From Bradyrhizobium nanningense (lineage in GTDB: Bacteria > Pseudomonadota > Alphaproteobacteria > Rhizobiales > Xanthobacteraceae), in the NCBI RefSeq assembly GCF_004114535.1, contig NZ_LBJC01000021.1, positions 16,115-80,114 of the forward strand: a DNA stretch of 64,000 nucleotides, written 5' to 3'. Each line of letters starts with the position of its first letter. Position 1 is the stretch's first letter. The notes below the pieces were generated by a model. It was given only the letters and a program-made list of their open reading frames with translations, searched no databases and was not told where the DNA came from. This document shows, piece after piece, positions 53,938 to 62,597 of the stretch. The position numbers were made by a program, and so were the translations under genes.

Positions 53938-54277
53938 GGCCTGTCTCGCTGTTGATTGAAATCCTCGCCGCGCGTTGGAACTTCCTGATGTCATGACGCA
54001 ATCGGGAAACAGATGCGCCGACTCGCATCAACGCTACGGCAGTTGGTGCGAACATAACCGCTCGGACGGCGATCCGTCAGACTTGCAAACGGAAAAAGGG
54101 CAGCTGATTTCGCAACCGCCCTTTCGTGAGTCCGTGGAATCTATGGCCCGGACGGAGCGATTTGTCCGCCGAAGCTCAAGGAGCGAAGGCGGAAGCGACA
54201 TCCGGGACAGACTATCAGCTGGCTGGAATCCCCGGATATCGCTTCGCTCATTCTGGCTACGAGGCCTTTCTTCGGCC

Positions 54278-54724
54278 TCAGCTGTTCTTGACGCGGTAGG
54301 TCTCGTGGCAGCCGCCGCATTCCTTGCCGATGGCGGGCAGATTGGCCTTGAGCGAATCCAGGTCCTTGATCTTGCCCTTGGCCTCGCGAACGACTTTGGC
54401 GAAGCTTGCGATTTTCGCCTCGAAGCCGGCCTTGTCCTCCCAGATCTTCGGCGAGGTCGAGTAGTCACCGTCAAATTTCAGGCCCTTGGCGCCCGCCGGA
54501 AACAAGTTCGGCAGCTTCTTGGCGGTATCCTCGAACTGCGCCAGCGCGCTGTCCACCGTGGCCTGGTGGTAGGGCTTTTCGCCCTTGACCATCGCCGACA
54601 TCGCGCCGGCGTTCTTGCCGTTGCCCTTCATGAGGGTCTGAGCTTCCTTGACGGAATCCTGTTCCGCCCAGACCGCGCCCATCCCGAGCAGCAGCACGCC
54701 CCCGACAACCAACACTCGCTTCAT
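54278..54724 (-). CDS. Cytochrome c556/c-prime-like protein
   Basis: A 148-residue protein from ATG 54724 (a TTG two codons earlier is possible). The N-terminus MKRVLVVGGVLLLGMGAVWA is a Sec signal peptide. The mature protein is a four-helix bundle: an N-terminal helix with a Met that can serve as axial ligand (AQTLMKGNGKNAGAMSAMVK) and a heme motif CGGCH close to the C-terminus (GKECGGCHETYRVKN). This is the cytochrome c-prime/c556 layout. Such proteins carry electrons or bind NO or CO in the periplasm. It is the neighbour, on the same strand, of a molybdenum hydroxylase large subunit 155 bases upstream, a possible electron donor. Confidence 0.88.
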   Translation of the reverse strand: MKRVLVVGGVLLLGMGAVWAEQDSVKEAQTLMKGNGKNAGAMSAMVKGEKPYHQATVDSALAQFEDTAKKLPNLFPAGAKGLKFDGDYSTSPKIWEDKAGFEAKIASFAKVVREAKGKIKDLDSLKANLPAIGKECGGCHETYRVKNS

Positions 54725-54879
54725 TCGCAAAATCCCTTTCCCTAATGCAGGATCGTGCCGACCCCTCCATGGGCCAACACCGATTGGCAGATTTCATTCC
54801 GTCCGGAGCGCGACGATAAATCGTCGCACTCTGGCTCATTTGGCAGAGCCCGCAAAACGCGTTCCGCGTTTGCTTGGAC

Positions 54880-57189
54880 TTACAGGCTGTGACGGCGATG
54901 GTGCTCGCTGATCGCGATCCACACCCGCTCGGGCGTTGCCGGCATGTCGATGTGGTCGATCTTGTACTCGCGCCAGAGCGCATCGACGATGGCGTTGACG
55001 ACGGCCGGACAGGAGCCGATCGCGCCGGCCTCGCCCGCCCCCTTCACGCCCATCGGATTGGTCTTGCAAGGGACGTTGTGGGTCTCGAACGCGAAGGCCG
55101 GCCCGTCCGCCGCCCGCGGCAGCGCATAGTCCATGTAGGTCGCGGTGATGAGCTGGCCGTCGGTCGCGCCATAGACCACCTGCTCCATCAGCGCCTGGCC
55201 GATGCCCTGCATTGCGCCGCCATGCACCTGGCCCGCCAGCAGCAGCGGATTGAGCGTCTTGCCGAAATCATCGACGATCACGTAGTTCACGATCTTGATG
55301 ATGCCGGTGGCCGGATCGATCTCGACCTCCGCGACATGAGTGCCGTTGGGATAGGTGCCGTCGGCGCTGGCAAACGTTGCACTGCCATTCAGCTTCGACG
55401 GATCGACGCCCGGCCGCTTGACGAGATCGGCGAACGAGATCGAACGGTCGGTGCCGGCGATGCGCACCACGCCTTCCGAAATCTCGAGGTCGCCGGCGCC
55501 GGCCTCCAGCGCCTGCGCCGCGATCTCCTTGAGCTTTTGCCCCAGCTCGCGCGTGGCGCGCTCGACGCTGACGCCGCCGGAGGGGATCGAAGCCGAGCCG
55601 CCGGTGCCGAGGCCCGTGGCGATCTCGTCGGTGTCGCCCTGGTGGATGTGGACGCGCTCGGGCGCGACGCCGAACTGCTCGGCGACGATCTGCGCATAGG
55701 CGGTCTGGTGGCCCTGCCCGCTCGACTGCGTGCCGATCAGGACGGTGACGTCGCCGTTGGGATCGAGCCGCACATTGGCGGTCTCCTCGCCCATGGTGCC
55801 GCAGACCTCGACATAGCTCGCCAGCCCAATGCCGCGGATCAGGCCGCCCTTCTTGGCCGCCTTGGCGCGCTTTCCAAATTCCTTCCACTCGGCGATCTCC
55901 ATCGCGCGCTTGAGATGCGCGGCGAAGTCGCCGGAATCGTAGACCTTGCCGGTCGCGGTCTTGTACGGCAGCGCCTTCGGCGGAATGAAGTTCTTGCGGC
56001 GGATGGCATCCGGCGTCATGTCGAGTTTGCGTGCGCAGGCATCGACGAGGCGCTCGATGACATAGGCGGCCTCGGGCCGGCCCGCACCGCGATAGGCATC
56101 GACCGGCACGCTGTGGGTGAAGATGGTGCGCACCCGGCAATGGAAGGCCTGGATATCGTAGAGCCCCGGCAGCATGCCGGCGCCGCCATGAGGAATATAG
56201 GGCCCGAAGGTCGACAGATAGGCGCCCATGTCGCCCATCAGGTCGCAATCCATCGCGAGGAATTTGCCGTCTTCAGCCAACGCCATCTTCGCGGTGGTGA
56301 CGTTGTCGCGGCCCTGCGCGTCGCCCATGAAATGCTCGGAGCGGTCGGCCGCCCACTTCACCGCCTTCTTCAACTTGCGCGCGGCGACCGCCATCAGGGC
56401 ATATTCCCGGTACGGAAATAGCTTCGTGCCGAAGCCGCCGCCGACGTCGGGGCAGATCACCCGCATCTTGTCGGTGGGGATGTTGAGCACGTTCTGACAC
56501 AGGATGTCGCGCAGGCGGTGGCTGCCCTGGCTGCCGACCGTCAGCGTCAGATGATCGCGCTTGGCGTCGTATTCGCAGACTGCCGCACGCGTCTCCATGA
56601 AGCTCGCGACCACGCGCGGATTGACGATCGAGATTTCGGCCACCGCATGCGCCTTGGCGAAGGCAGCTTCGGTTGCTTTCTTGTCGCCGATCGAGACATC
56701 GAACAGCACGTTGCCGGCCTTGTCGGGCCAGACCTGCGGCGCGCCCTTCTTGACGGCGTTGACGACGCCGGTCACCGCCGGCAGCGGCGACCATTTAACG
56801 TCGATCGCCTCGATCGCATCGCGGGCCTGGTCGATGGTCTCGGCGACCACGAAGGCGATGGCATCGCCGACATGCCGCACCTCGTCCTTGGCCAGGATCG
56901 GGTAAGGCGGGCCGGTGAACGGATCGGTCTCGAGATTGAACAGGCAGGGCAGATTGCCGAGATCCTTCACATCGTCCGCGGTCAGGATCAGTGCGACGCC
57001 GGGGAGCGTGCGGGCACGATTCGCATCGATGGTGTATTTGGCATGCGCGTGCGGCGAACGCAGCATCAGGCAGCGGAGCGCGGCCTGCGGCGCGTAATCG
57101 TCGGTGTAGCGGCCCTTGCCGCGGATGAGCGCGTCATCCTCCTTGCGCAGCACGCTTTGGCCAACGCCGAACTTGATGGGAGCCGCCAT
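54880..57189 (-). CDS. Molybdenum hydroxylase large subunit, form II CoxL-like
   Basis: A 769-residue xanthine dehydrogenase-family subunit with GGGAAGAT as ribosome site. The active-site motif is AYRGAGRPEAAYVIE, the form II signature; true CO dehydrogenase (form I) has AYRCSFR with a Cys that binds copper. Other landmarks are RHVGDAIAFVVAETIDQARD, PDVGGGFGTKLFPYREYALM, IGTQSSGQGHQTAYAQIVAE for the molybdopterin cytosine dinucleotide, and the catalytic Glu in GVKGAGEAGAIGSCPAVVNA. Form II enzymes probably hydroxylate an aldehyde or N-heterocycle. The FAD (CoxM) and 2Fe-2S (CoxS) subunits are not adjacent; a c-type cytochrome gene follows downstream. Confidence 0.9.
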   Translation of the reverse strand: MAAPIKFGVGQSVLRKEDDALIRGKGRYTDDYAPQAALRCLMLRSPHAHAKYTIDANRARTLPGVALILTADDVKDLGNLPCLFNLETDPFTGPPYPILAKDEVRHVGDAIAFVVAETIDQARDAIEAIDVKWSPLPAVTGVVNAVKKGAPQVWPDKAGNVLFDVSIGDKKATEAAFAKAHAVAEISIVNPRVVASFMETRAAVCEYDAKRDHLTLTVGSQGSHRLRDILCQNVLNIPTDKMRVICPDVGGGFGTKLFPYREYALMAVAARKLKKAVKWAADRSEHFMGDAQGRDNVTTAKMALAEDGKFLAMDCDLMGDMGAYLSTFGPYIPHGGAGMLPGLYDIQAFHCRVRTIFTHSVPVDAYRGAGRPEAAYVIERLVDACARKLDMTPDAIRRKNFIPPKALPYKTATGKVYDSGDFAAHLKRAMEIAEWKEFGKRAKAAKKGGLIRGIGLASYVEVCGTMGEETANVRLDPNGDVTVLIGTQSSGQGHQTAYAQIVAEQFGVAPERVHIHQGDTDEIATGLGTGGSASIPSGGVSVERATRELGQKLKEIAAQALEAGAGDLEISEGVVRIAGTDRSISFADLVKRPGVDPSKLNGSATFASADGTYPNGTHVAEVEIDPATGIIKIVNYVIVDDFGKTLNPLLLAGQVHGGAMQGIGQALMEQVVYGATDGQLITATYMDYALPRAADGPAFAFETHNVPCKTNPMGVKGAGEAGAIGSCPAVVNAIVDALWREYKIDHIDMPATPERVWIAISEHHRRHSL

Positions 57190-57348
57190 TTTATCTTCCC
57201 GTTCTCATGGTTGTTTTGAGGGCATATTGCCGTGGAAAAACTGGCAAGGCAAACGGGTTTAGGTGGGCGTTGCCCATTGAGGTCGATGATTCGAAGCCAC
57301 CGCCGACGGTTCTGGCGCAACCAGGTCGCGCAGTCGTGCCAAACGGCC

Positions 57349-57873
57349 TTAGGGGGTGAATTTTCTGACCATAAGGTACTTGTCATACGTGGCGTCACCT
57401 ATGCGGACGGCAGCGGGATCCGTGCCGTAGACCTCGAACCCGTTGCGCTTGTAGGTCCTGATTGCAGCTTTGGCTTCGAGCAGGACCTCGAGATGTACCT
57501 GCTCGACGCAGGCCTCGGCATGGACAAGAAGCTCCTTGGTGAGTCGATCTCCGACCCCTTTACCTCGGCCGTCTTCCCTCACATAGACCGTGAAGATGTG
57601 ACCCCTGTGCTGCAATCGACGCGCAGGCGAGACGTAGAAGCCCGCGACTCCGATCAAATTTCCCCGCCCAAAGGCGCCAAGGATGGTCCCACTCAGCCAA
57701 CGGCGATAAACCGCCATCATCGCCTCCCCGCCCTCCTCCTCTTCAGGAGAAAAGAACGTTTGAGGGTGCGTCCGAAGCGCCTCCGCGCGAATGTCGCGAA
57801 AGAGATCGAGGTCATCGACAGTCAATCGGCGCATGTCTACATCCGCCTGAGCACTGGCAGCATGCGATATCAT
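57349..57873 (-). CDS. GNAT family N-acetyltransferase
   Basis: A 174-residue protein from ATG 57873, ribosome site GGGAGAGGACGCG. The GNAT fold is visible as RRLTVDDLDLFRDIRAEALR (alpha1), ILGAFGRGNLIGVAGFYVSP (beta2-beta4), HIFTVYVREDGRGKGVGDRL (motif A with the pyrophosphate loop RGKGVG) and VHLEVLLEAKAAIRTYKRNG (motif B). The acetyl acceptor is unknown. It lies 43 bases after a DUF1127 gene on the same strand, in one probable transcript. Confidence 0.85.
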   Translation of the reverse strand: MISHAASAQADVDMRRLTVDDLDLFRDIRAEALRTHPQTFFSPEEEEGGEAMMAVYRRWLSGTILGAFGRGNLIGVAGFYVSPARRLQHRGHIFTVYVREDGRGKGVGDRLTKELLVHAEACVEQVHLEVLLEAKAAIRTYKRNGFEVYGTDPAAVRIGDATYDKYLMVRKFTP

Positions 57874-57916
57874 GATCGCGTCCTCTCCCTTGGGTCGGCG
57901 GGGATTGGTGGGGCTG

Positions 57917-58192
57917 TCACATCCCACCACGACCCCACAGAGTCCTCGCGCTGTCTCTCAACCTCTCGATGGCGCGCTCCGGCGCGACGCTGTCGATCTC
58001 GCCGCGCGTCAAGCCGATATCCATCAGCTCCCTGTCGCTGAGGTCGTGCAAGGTCACTCGCTGGCCCTGGCGCCGCTGAAGAAATACACGCCAGTACCGC
58101 CTGAGCAGGCTGAAGACGATGGAGAGGTCGAGGTCGCGCCTTGCGGCATCGACCTCAATTTCGGGTGAGATGTTCGTCTGTTGGGGTGGCAT
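57917..58192 (-). CDS. DUF1127 domain protein
   Basis: A 91-residue protein from ATG 58192 with AGGAGCATCCG upstream. Residues about 24-45 form an amphipathic aromatic helix (SIVFSLLRRYWRVFLQRRQG), and the DUF1127 motif follows (VTLHDLSDRELMDIGLTRGE). Its tail is longer than in the copy at 5926-6162. It is the first gene of a probable two-gene unit with the acetyltransferase. Its role is unknown. Confidence 0.82.
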   Translation of the reverse strand: MPPQQTNISPEIEVDAARRDLDLSIVFSLLRRYWRVFLQRRQGQRVTLHDLSDRELMDIGLTRGEIDSVAPERAIERLRDSARTLWGRGGM

Positions 58193-58229
58193 CGGATGCT
58201 CCTGCTGTTGAGCCGGCAGGGAGCGTGGC

Positions 58230-58265
58230 CAAAGAAAAGGCCCCGTCCGATGCCGGCGGGGCCTG
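58230..58265 (-). terminator. Minus-strand rho-independent terminator
   Basis: On the minus strand AGGCCCCG (58265-58258) pairs with CGGGGCCT (58246-58239) and is followed by TTTCTTTGG. It ends a minus-strand transcript that comes from the right, 26 bases after the small frame 58292-58369, and isolates the DUF1127 unit from it. Confidence 0.75.
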
Positions 58266-58291
58266 GTGGAAGAGATGTCGTCGTCGAATTC

Positions 58292-58369
58292 TTAGCGCAC
58301 GACTCCTTCCACGGCCCAGCCGAAGCGGGTCATGTGGTTGAAGTTGATTTTACGCGAGCATTTGATCAT
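58292..58369 (-). CDS. Very small ORF directly before a terminator
   Basis: ATG 58369 opens a 25-residue frame, MIKCSRKINFNHMTRFGWAV followed by EGVVR. No clear ribosome site is seen, so it may be the end of a longer, decayed gene. The strong minus-strand terminator just downstream shows that something is transcribed here. No family was recognised. Confidence 0.35.
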   Translation of the reverse strand: MIKCSRKINFNHMTRFGWAVEGVVR

Positions 58370-58489
58370 GAGGAAGCCGATAGCACGGCGATCGCGCAAA
58401 ATCAAGGGATGTACGCACGCCTGTTGCATCCTGGGGGCGAGCCGCTCGCGCTGGCGCCTTCGCCGCTGGAAGCTCGCGTGGCTGCGTAC

Positions 58490-58577
58490 CAGCGAGACCA
58501 GTCAGGCACGGTCCGGTCCGAGAAAGCTCGTCCCACCGCAAAGAACAGCACCAGCGGCAGATTGGCCCAGCTTCCCC
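58490..58577 (-). pseudogene. Degenerate fragment of murJ
   Basis: The minus strand reads WANLPLVLFFAVGRAFSDRT plus VPDW, which mirrors WTNLLLVLFFALRRGFLVPD in the intact murJ downstream (about 59885-59970). At DNA level AAGAACAGCACCAGCGGCAG corresponds to AAGAACAGCACCAGCAGCAG in murJ, with similar matches on both sides. Only about 90 bases are recognisable. It is a partial duplicate or a relic of a second MurJ/MviN-like gene. Confidence 0.6.
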
Positions 58578-58730
58578 GGAGCACAGAGGCCCTGCTTTGA
58601 CGAATGTCATGGCGAGCTAACGGTTCTTCCGAGTGTTCCAGCATGTTGCCACTTTTAGGAGGACTTGCTGCGCGGGGCCCGATCGGCAACACTACTCGGA
58701 TTTCAAGGAATTGTTTGAAGGGGTACTCTG

Positions 58731-58880
58731 ATGCCCGAGACATTGGAAAGCCTATTGTGGTGTGCCGCGCTGGCGACGTGGCTGATGCTTTTCTTCGGGA
58801 TCGCAGGTGAGCAGTTGAAGCCTCTCTCAAAACTCCTCGGCCATCTGCTCCAGGTTGCGTTCAAGCCTAGGGCGAAGTGA
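58731..58880 (+). CDS. Small membrane protein
   Basis: A 49-residue frame from ATG 58731 with GAAGGGG 11 bases upstream. The product has one membrane helix (LLWCAALATWLMLFFGIAG) and a basic C-terminal half (KPLSKLLGHLLQVAFKPRAK), so the C-terminus should face the cytoplasm. The length, ribosome site and helix make it a credible small membrane protein. No family is known to me. Confidence 0.5.
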   Translation: MPETLESLLWCAALATWLMLFFGIAGEQLKPLSKLLGHLLQVAFKPRAK

Positions 58881-59108
58881 CGCAATAGCGGACTGAAGGG
58901 CGCGGCTTGGCAGCTCCCGAACTGGCAGAGCTGCGCGCCGCGTTGATGGCGTGGACCGAGTCGCGCACATCGTGCGGCCCCACACTCTCTCGGCCCTGCG
59001 AGGGGGCGATGACGCTTGCGCCACCGCTCCCCGTAAGTTCTCAGGTAAGTTCAGGCTCAGGCAAGTTGTTGGCTATCACGCAGAGAGAGGCTGAAACGAA
59101 CAACGCCG
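58881..59108. other. Intergenic stretch without a convincing gene
   Basis: GC-rich and poor in structure. GTAAGTTCTCAGGTAAGTTC at 59034-59053 is a short direct repeat. Nothing else was recognised. Confidence 0.35.
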
Positions 59109-59558
59109 CTAGCCCGCCAGCCTCCGATCGAGGGAGAACCGGCCTCCTCCGGTGACTAGGATCAACAGCGCGCCTCCCAATATCGAGATGTTCTTCAAGA
59201 AATTGTTATACTGCCCAATCTGTTGCGGACCGGCGGGATATTCCCAGTAACGATGTGCGATTGCGGTAGCCGAGACTACAAACAGGAAAGCCAAAATTGC
59301 GCAGTAGCGCGTGCCAATGCCAAGGACCAAACCCGCCGACAGCACTATTTCCACCACGACGGTGATCGTCGTGAACACTTGGGGCACTGGAAGGTTCAGC
59401 GACCGAAAATAGCCTACTGAGCCACTGAAGTTAGTAAGTGCTCCGTACGCGCTTCCAACGAAGACCCATGCAAGCAGGATGCGGCCGATCAGGATCAGCA
59501 GGTCGGCATTACTGGTGGCGAACTCGTCGATCCGAGGTGTGGGAGAGCGGAATGTCAT
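59109..59558 (-). CDS. DoxX family membrane protein
   Basis: A 149-residue protein from ATG 59558, with GAGG eight bases before (a GTG two codons earlier is possible). Four membrane helices fit DoxX: LLILIGRILLAWVFVGSAYG, PQVFTTITVVVEIVLSAGLV, YCAILAFLFVVSATAIAHRY and NISILGGALLILVTGGGRFS. Family marks are the GR..L...F...G pattern of helix 1 and the Asn/Phe-Lys-Asn-Ile stretch before helix 4. DoxX-type proteins occur in quinone or thiol redox systems and as stress-linked proteins; this one has no telling neighbour. Codon use is slightly less GC-rich than that of murJ. Confidence 0.85.
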   Translation of the reverse strand: MTFRSPTPRIDEFATSNADLLILIGRILLAWVFVGSAYGALTNFSGSVGYFRSLNLPVPQVFTTITVVVEIVLSAGLVLGIGTRYCAILAFLFVVSATAIAHRYWEYPAGPQQIGQYNNFLKNISILGGALLILVTGGGRFSLDRRLAG

Positions 59559-59680
59559 GGTCACTGCCTCATTGCGTTGTTGCGTGAGGACGGCACCTGA
59601 ATATCGAAGATCGTATCACGGTCGGCGAATCGAATGAAGGGCGCCCCCGCGGGGCATGATGCGGTCATGGCGGGTAACGC

Positions 59681-61207
59681 CTAGCCCCGCACCAGGGACA
59701 CCAGCCAGCTGCGGCCGAACAGGACGAGGATCGCGAGCGCGTAGACGATCGTGCCGCCGGCGGCCAATAGGGCCAGCGTCACTTCGTCCCGGAATTGCAT
59801 CGCGCCGAGCGAAGAACCGCTGACGCGCGCGATCAGCCAGAAGGCGGCGGCCAGGATCAATCCGGTCAGCAGGAATTTGGCGAGCGACAACAGCCAGGCG
59901 CGGTCCGGCACGAGGAAGCCTCGTCGCAGGGCGAAGAACAGCACCAGCAGCAGATTGGTCCAGACGCCGACGGCCGTCGCGAGCGCGAGGCCGATCTGCG
60001 CGAGCGATCCCATCAAGGCAACCTTCAGCGCGACGTTGACCGCGATACCGGTCAGCGACGCGCGCACAGGCGTTGCGGTGTCCTTGCGGGCATAGAAGGT
60101 CGCGACCGCGCTGCGGATCAGCACGAAGGGGATCAGCCCGATGGCATAGGCCGCGAGTGTGCCGCCGGCGGCGACGGCATCGGCCTTGGAGAACGCGCCG
60201 CGGGCGAACAGCGCGCGCACGATCTCGTCGGGCACGGTGAGAAAGGCCGCGACGAACGGGATCGAGAACAACAGCGTAAAATCGAAGGCGCGGCGCTGCG
60301 CCTTCATCGCGCCGTCGTGGTCGTTGGCGGTGATCCGCCGCGACATCTCCGGCAGCAGAACCGTGCCGATGGCGATGCCGATCACGCCGATCGGGAGCTG
60401 GTTGAGCCGGTCGGCGTAATAGAGCGCCGACAGCGCGCCGGCGGGCAGGAAGGTCGCGATGATGGTGTCGGCGAACAGCGCGACCTGCGTGCCCATCGAG
60501 CCCAGCGTCGCCGGGCCCAGCGCCTTGAAGAAGCCGCGGATGTCCTCGTCGAGCTTGAGCGGTGCAAAGCGCGGCAGGCCGCCATGGCGGGCGAGATCGC
60601 CGGCGAGCAGAAAATATTGCAGGAAGCCGGAGATCAGGACGCCCCAGGCCGCGGCGTGGCCCGCGGTCGGAAACCAAGCGGCGAGCGCCAGCGTCATCAT
60701 CATCGCGACGTTGAGGAAGATCGACGCCGCCGCGGCGCTGGCGAAGCGCTGCATCACGTTGAGCATGCCGCCATAGAGCGTCACCAGCGTGATCAGCAGC
60801 AGATAGGGAAAGGTGATTCGGGTCAGCTCGATCGCGAGCCTGCGCTGCTCGGCATCTTCGGAAAAGCCCGGCGCCAAAATACTCATGGCCTGCGGCATGA
60901 ACAGCCAGGCGACGATCAGGAGCACCACTTGCGAAGCCAGCAGCAGCGTGAAGATGCGGTCGGCGAACAGGTGCGCTGCAGCCTCCCCCTTCTCGCCGTG
61001 GACATGCGCATAAGCCGGCACCCAGGCGGCGTTGAAGGCGCCCTCGGCAAAAATCGCGCGGAAATGGTTGGGCAGCCGCAGCGCCACGAAAAAGGCGTCG
61101 GCCACGGGACCGGCGCCGAGGATCGCCGCCAGCATGATGTCGCGGGCAAACCCCGTCAGCCGCGAGAGCAGCGTGTAGCCACCAACCGTGAAGATGCGTC
61201 CGAGCAT
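59681..61207 (-). CDS. murJ: Lipid II flippase MurJ
   Basis: A 508-residue MOP-superfamily protein with about 14 membrane helices. It flips lipid II across the inner membrane for peptidoglycan synthesis. MurJ landmarks are TLLSRLTGFARDIMLAAILG near the N-terminus (conserved Arg residues lining the cavity), LPNHFRAIFAEGAFNAAWVP with the family GAF motif, and a conserved YYADRLNQLPIGVIGIAIGT in the seventh helix region. The length is normal. A small degenerate copy of part of this gene lies 1.3 kb downstream at 58490-58577. Confidence 0.93.
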   Translation of the reverse strand: MLGRIFTVGGYTLLSRLTGFARDIMLAAILGAGPVADAFFVALRLPNHFRAIFAEGAFNAAWVPAYAHVHGEKGEAAAHLFADRIFTLLLASQVVLLIVAWLFMPQAMSILAPGFSEDAEQRRLAIELTRITFPYLLLITLVTLYGGMLNVMQRFASAAAASIFLNVAMMMTLALAAWFPTAGHAAAWGVLISGFLQYFLLAGDLARHGGLPRFAPLKLDEDIRGFFKALGPATLGSMGTQVALFADTIIATFLPAGALSALYYADRLNQLPIGVIGIAIGTVLLPEMSRRITANDHDGAMKAQRRAFDFTLLFSIPFVAAFLTVPDEIVRALFARGAFSKADAVAAGGTLAAYAIGLIPFVLIRSAVATFYARKDTATPVRASLTGIAVNVALKVALMGSLAQIGLALATAVGVWTNLLLVLFFALRRGFLVPDRAWLLSLAKFLLTGLILAAAFWLIARVSGSSLGAMQFRDEVTLALLAAGGTIVYALAILVLFGRSWLVSLVRG

Positions 61208-61264
61208 GCGTCTGTTTTAGAGCATGGCGCGATTAGGTCTAGGTGCAAGCGGCGATGGAGGTGC

Positions 61265-61388
61265 GCTCCCTCCCCGCTTGCGGGGGAGGGTTGGGGAGAG
61301 GGTACCTCCGCAACGGGACATCCCCAAGAGGACAGAACCCCCACCCGCCGCGCTTCGCGCGACGACCTCTCCCGCAAGGGGAGAGGGT
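61265..61388. repeat. Palindromic repeat family C, copy 2
   Basis: The left arm CCCTCCCCGCTTGCGGGGGA and right arm ACCTCTCCCGCAAGGGGAGA enclose GGTTGGGGAGAGGGTA and CAACGGGACATCCCCAAGAG, like the copy at 44180-44299. A central GCGCTTCGCGC hairpin is extra. It lies between the DegT gene end and murJ. Confidence 0.82.
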
Positions 61389-61394
61389 AAGAGA

Positions 61395-62588
61395 TCAGCC
61401 CGCAATCGCGCCTTGCACGGCGGCGATCACGCGCTCCTGATCGGCCTCGGTCAGATAGGCGTGCATCGGCAGGCTGATGACGTCCCGCGACAGGCTCTCG
61501 CACGCAGGCAGGCCGCCCTCGGCCACCGGATACTGCTTGTAGGCGGTCTGCTGGTGCATCGACTTGCCGTAATAGATCGCGGTCGGCACGCCCTGAGCCT
61601 TCAGCGCGGCGGCGAAGCCGTCGCGGTCGGTGCCTTTGGGCAGGCGGATCGTGTACTGCGCCCAGACCGAGGTATTGCCAGGCGCCAGACGCGGCACCGT
61701 GACCACGTTGCTGAGCCCGCGCGCGTAGCGTTCGGCGACCCTGTTGCGGGCGGCGATCTCGTCGTCAAAAATCTTCAGCTTCTCGATCAGGACTGCGGCC
61801 TGCATGGTGTCGAGCCGGCCGGTCAGGCCGAGGCGGACGTTGTCGTATTTGTCGACGCCCTGCCCGTGCACGCGGATGCTGCGCAGCGTCGCCGCGAGCT
61901 CGTCGTCATCGGTGAAGATCGCGCCGCCGTCGCCGAAGCAGCCGAGCGGTTTTGCCGGGAAGAAGCTGGTCGCGGTGGCGAGCCCGAGGGTGCCGAGCTT
62001 GCGGCCCTTGTAGCTCGCACCGAAGCCTTGCGCGGCGTCATCGAGCACGAACAGGCCCTCGGCCTTGGCGATCTCGGCGATGGAATCGTGATCGGCGGGC
62101 TGGCCGAACAGGTCGACGGGAATCACCGCGACGGGTCTCAGGCCGGCCTTGCGCGCAGTCGCGATGCCGCGCTTCAGCGAGTCCGGGCTCATGTTGAAGG
62201 TGGCCTCATCGACGTCGACATAAACCGGCGTCGCCCCGGTCCGCGCCACCGGCGAAGCCGTCGCGATGAAGGTGAAGGACGGACACAGCACGGCATCGCC
62301 GGGCCCGACATTCTTCGCCATCATCACCATCAGGATCGCATCGGTGCCGCTGGCGCAGCCGATGACATGCTTGGCGCCGGAATAGGCCGCAAGCTGCTTC
62401 TCGAGCTCGAACACCTCCGGGCCATTGACGAACTGACAATGGTCCATCACGCGCTTGACGGCGGCATCGAGCGAGGCGCCGAGCAGGCGGCGCTGCGAGG
62501 CGACGTCGATGAAGGGAATGGGTTCGGAACGCAGATGCTGGTTCATAGCCGGGTTCTCGGCGCCTTGCTGGTTTTGAGCGGTCGACAT
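61395..62588 (-). CDS. DegT/DnrJ/EryC1/StrS sugar aminotransferase (WbpE-like)
   Basis: A 397-residue PLP enzyme; ATG 62588 or 62546 could be the start. The core is LEKQLAAYSGAKHVIGCASG, GDAVLCPSFTFIATASPVAR, VLDDAAQGFGASYKGRKLGT and the Schiff-base lysine in TSFFPAKPLGCFGDGGAIFT. The SFFPAKPLG-GDGGA pattern is that of WbpE/PseC-type enzymes that aminate a keto-sugar nucleotide for O-antigen or capsule. It follows a Gfo/Idh/MocA oxidoreductase by 9 bases; that enzyme would supply the keto-sugar, as WbpB does for WbpE. Confidence 0.9.
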   Translation of the reverse strand: MSTAQNQQGAENPAMNQHLRSEPIPFIDVASQRRLLGASLDAAVKRVMDHCQFVNGPEVFELEKQLAAYSGAKHVIGCASGTDAILMVMMAKNVGPGDAVLCPSFTFIATASPVARTGATPVYVDVDEATFNMSPDSLKRGIATARKAGLRPVAVIPVDLFGQPADHDSIAEIAKAEGLFVLDDAAQGFGASYKGRKLGTLGLATATSFFPAKPLGCFGDGGAIFTDDDELAATLRSIRVHGQGVDKYDNVRLGLTGRLDTMQAAVLIEKLKIFDDEIAARNRVAERYARGLSNVVTVPRLAPGNTSVWAQYTIRLPKGTDRDGFAAALKAQGVPTAIYYGKSMHQQTAYKQYPVAEGGLPACESLSRDVISLPMHAYLTEADQERVIAAVQGAIAG

Positions 62589-62597
62589 GGAAAGGGA

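Noticed and set aside
58827..59024. 65-codon minus-strand frame between the small membrane protein and DoxX
   Set aside because: Ser/Arg/Ala-rich product, no ribosome site, and overlap with the better supported 58731-58880 frame.
59795..61390. 531-codon plus-strand frame opposite murJ
   Set aside because: Gln/Arg/Asp-rich shadow of murJ that also runs into the family C repeat.
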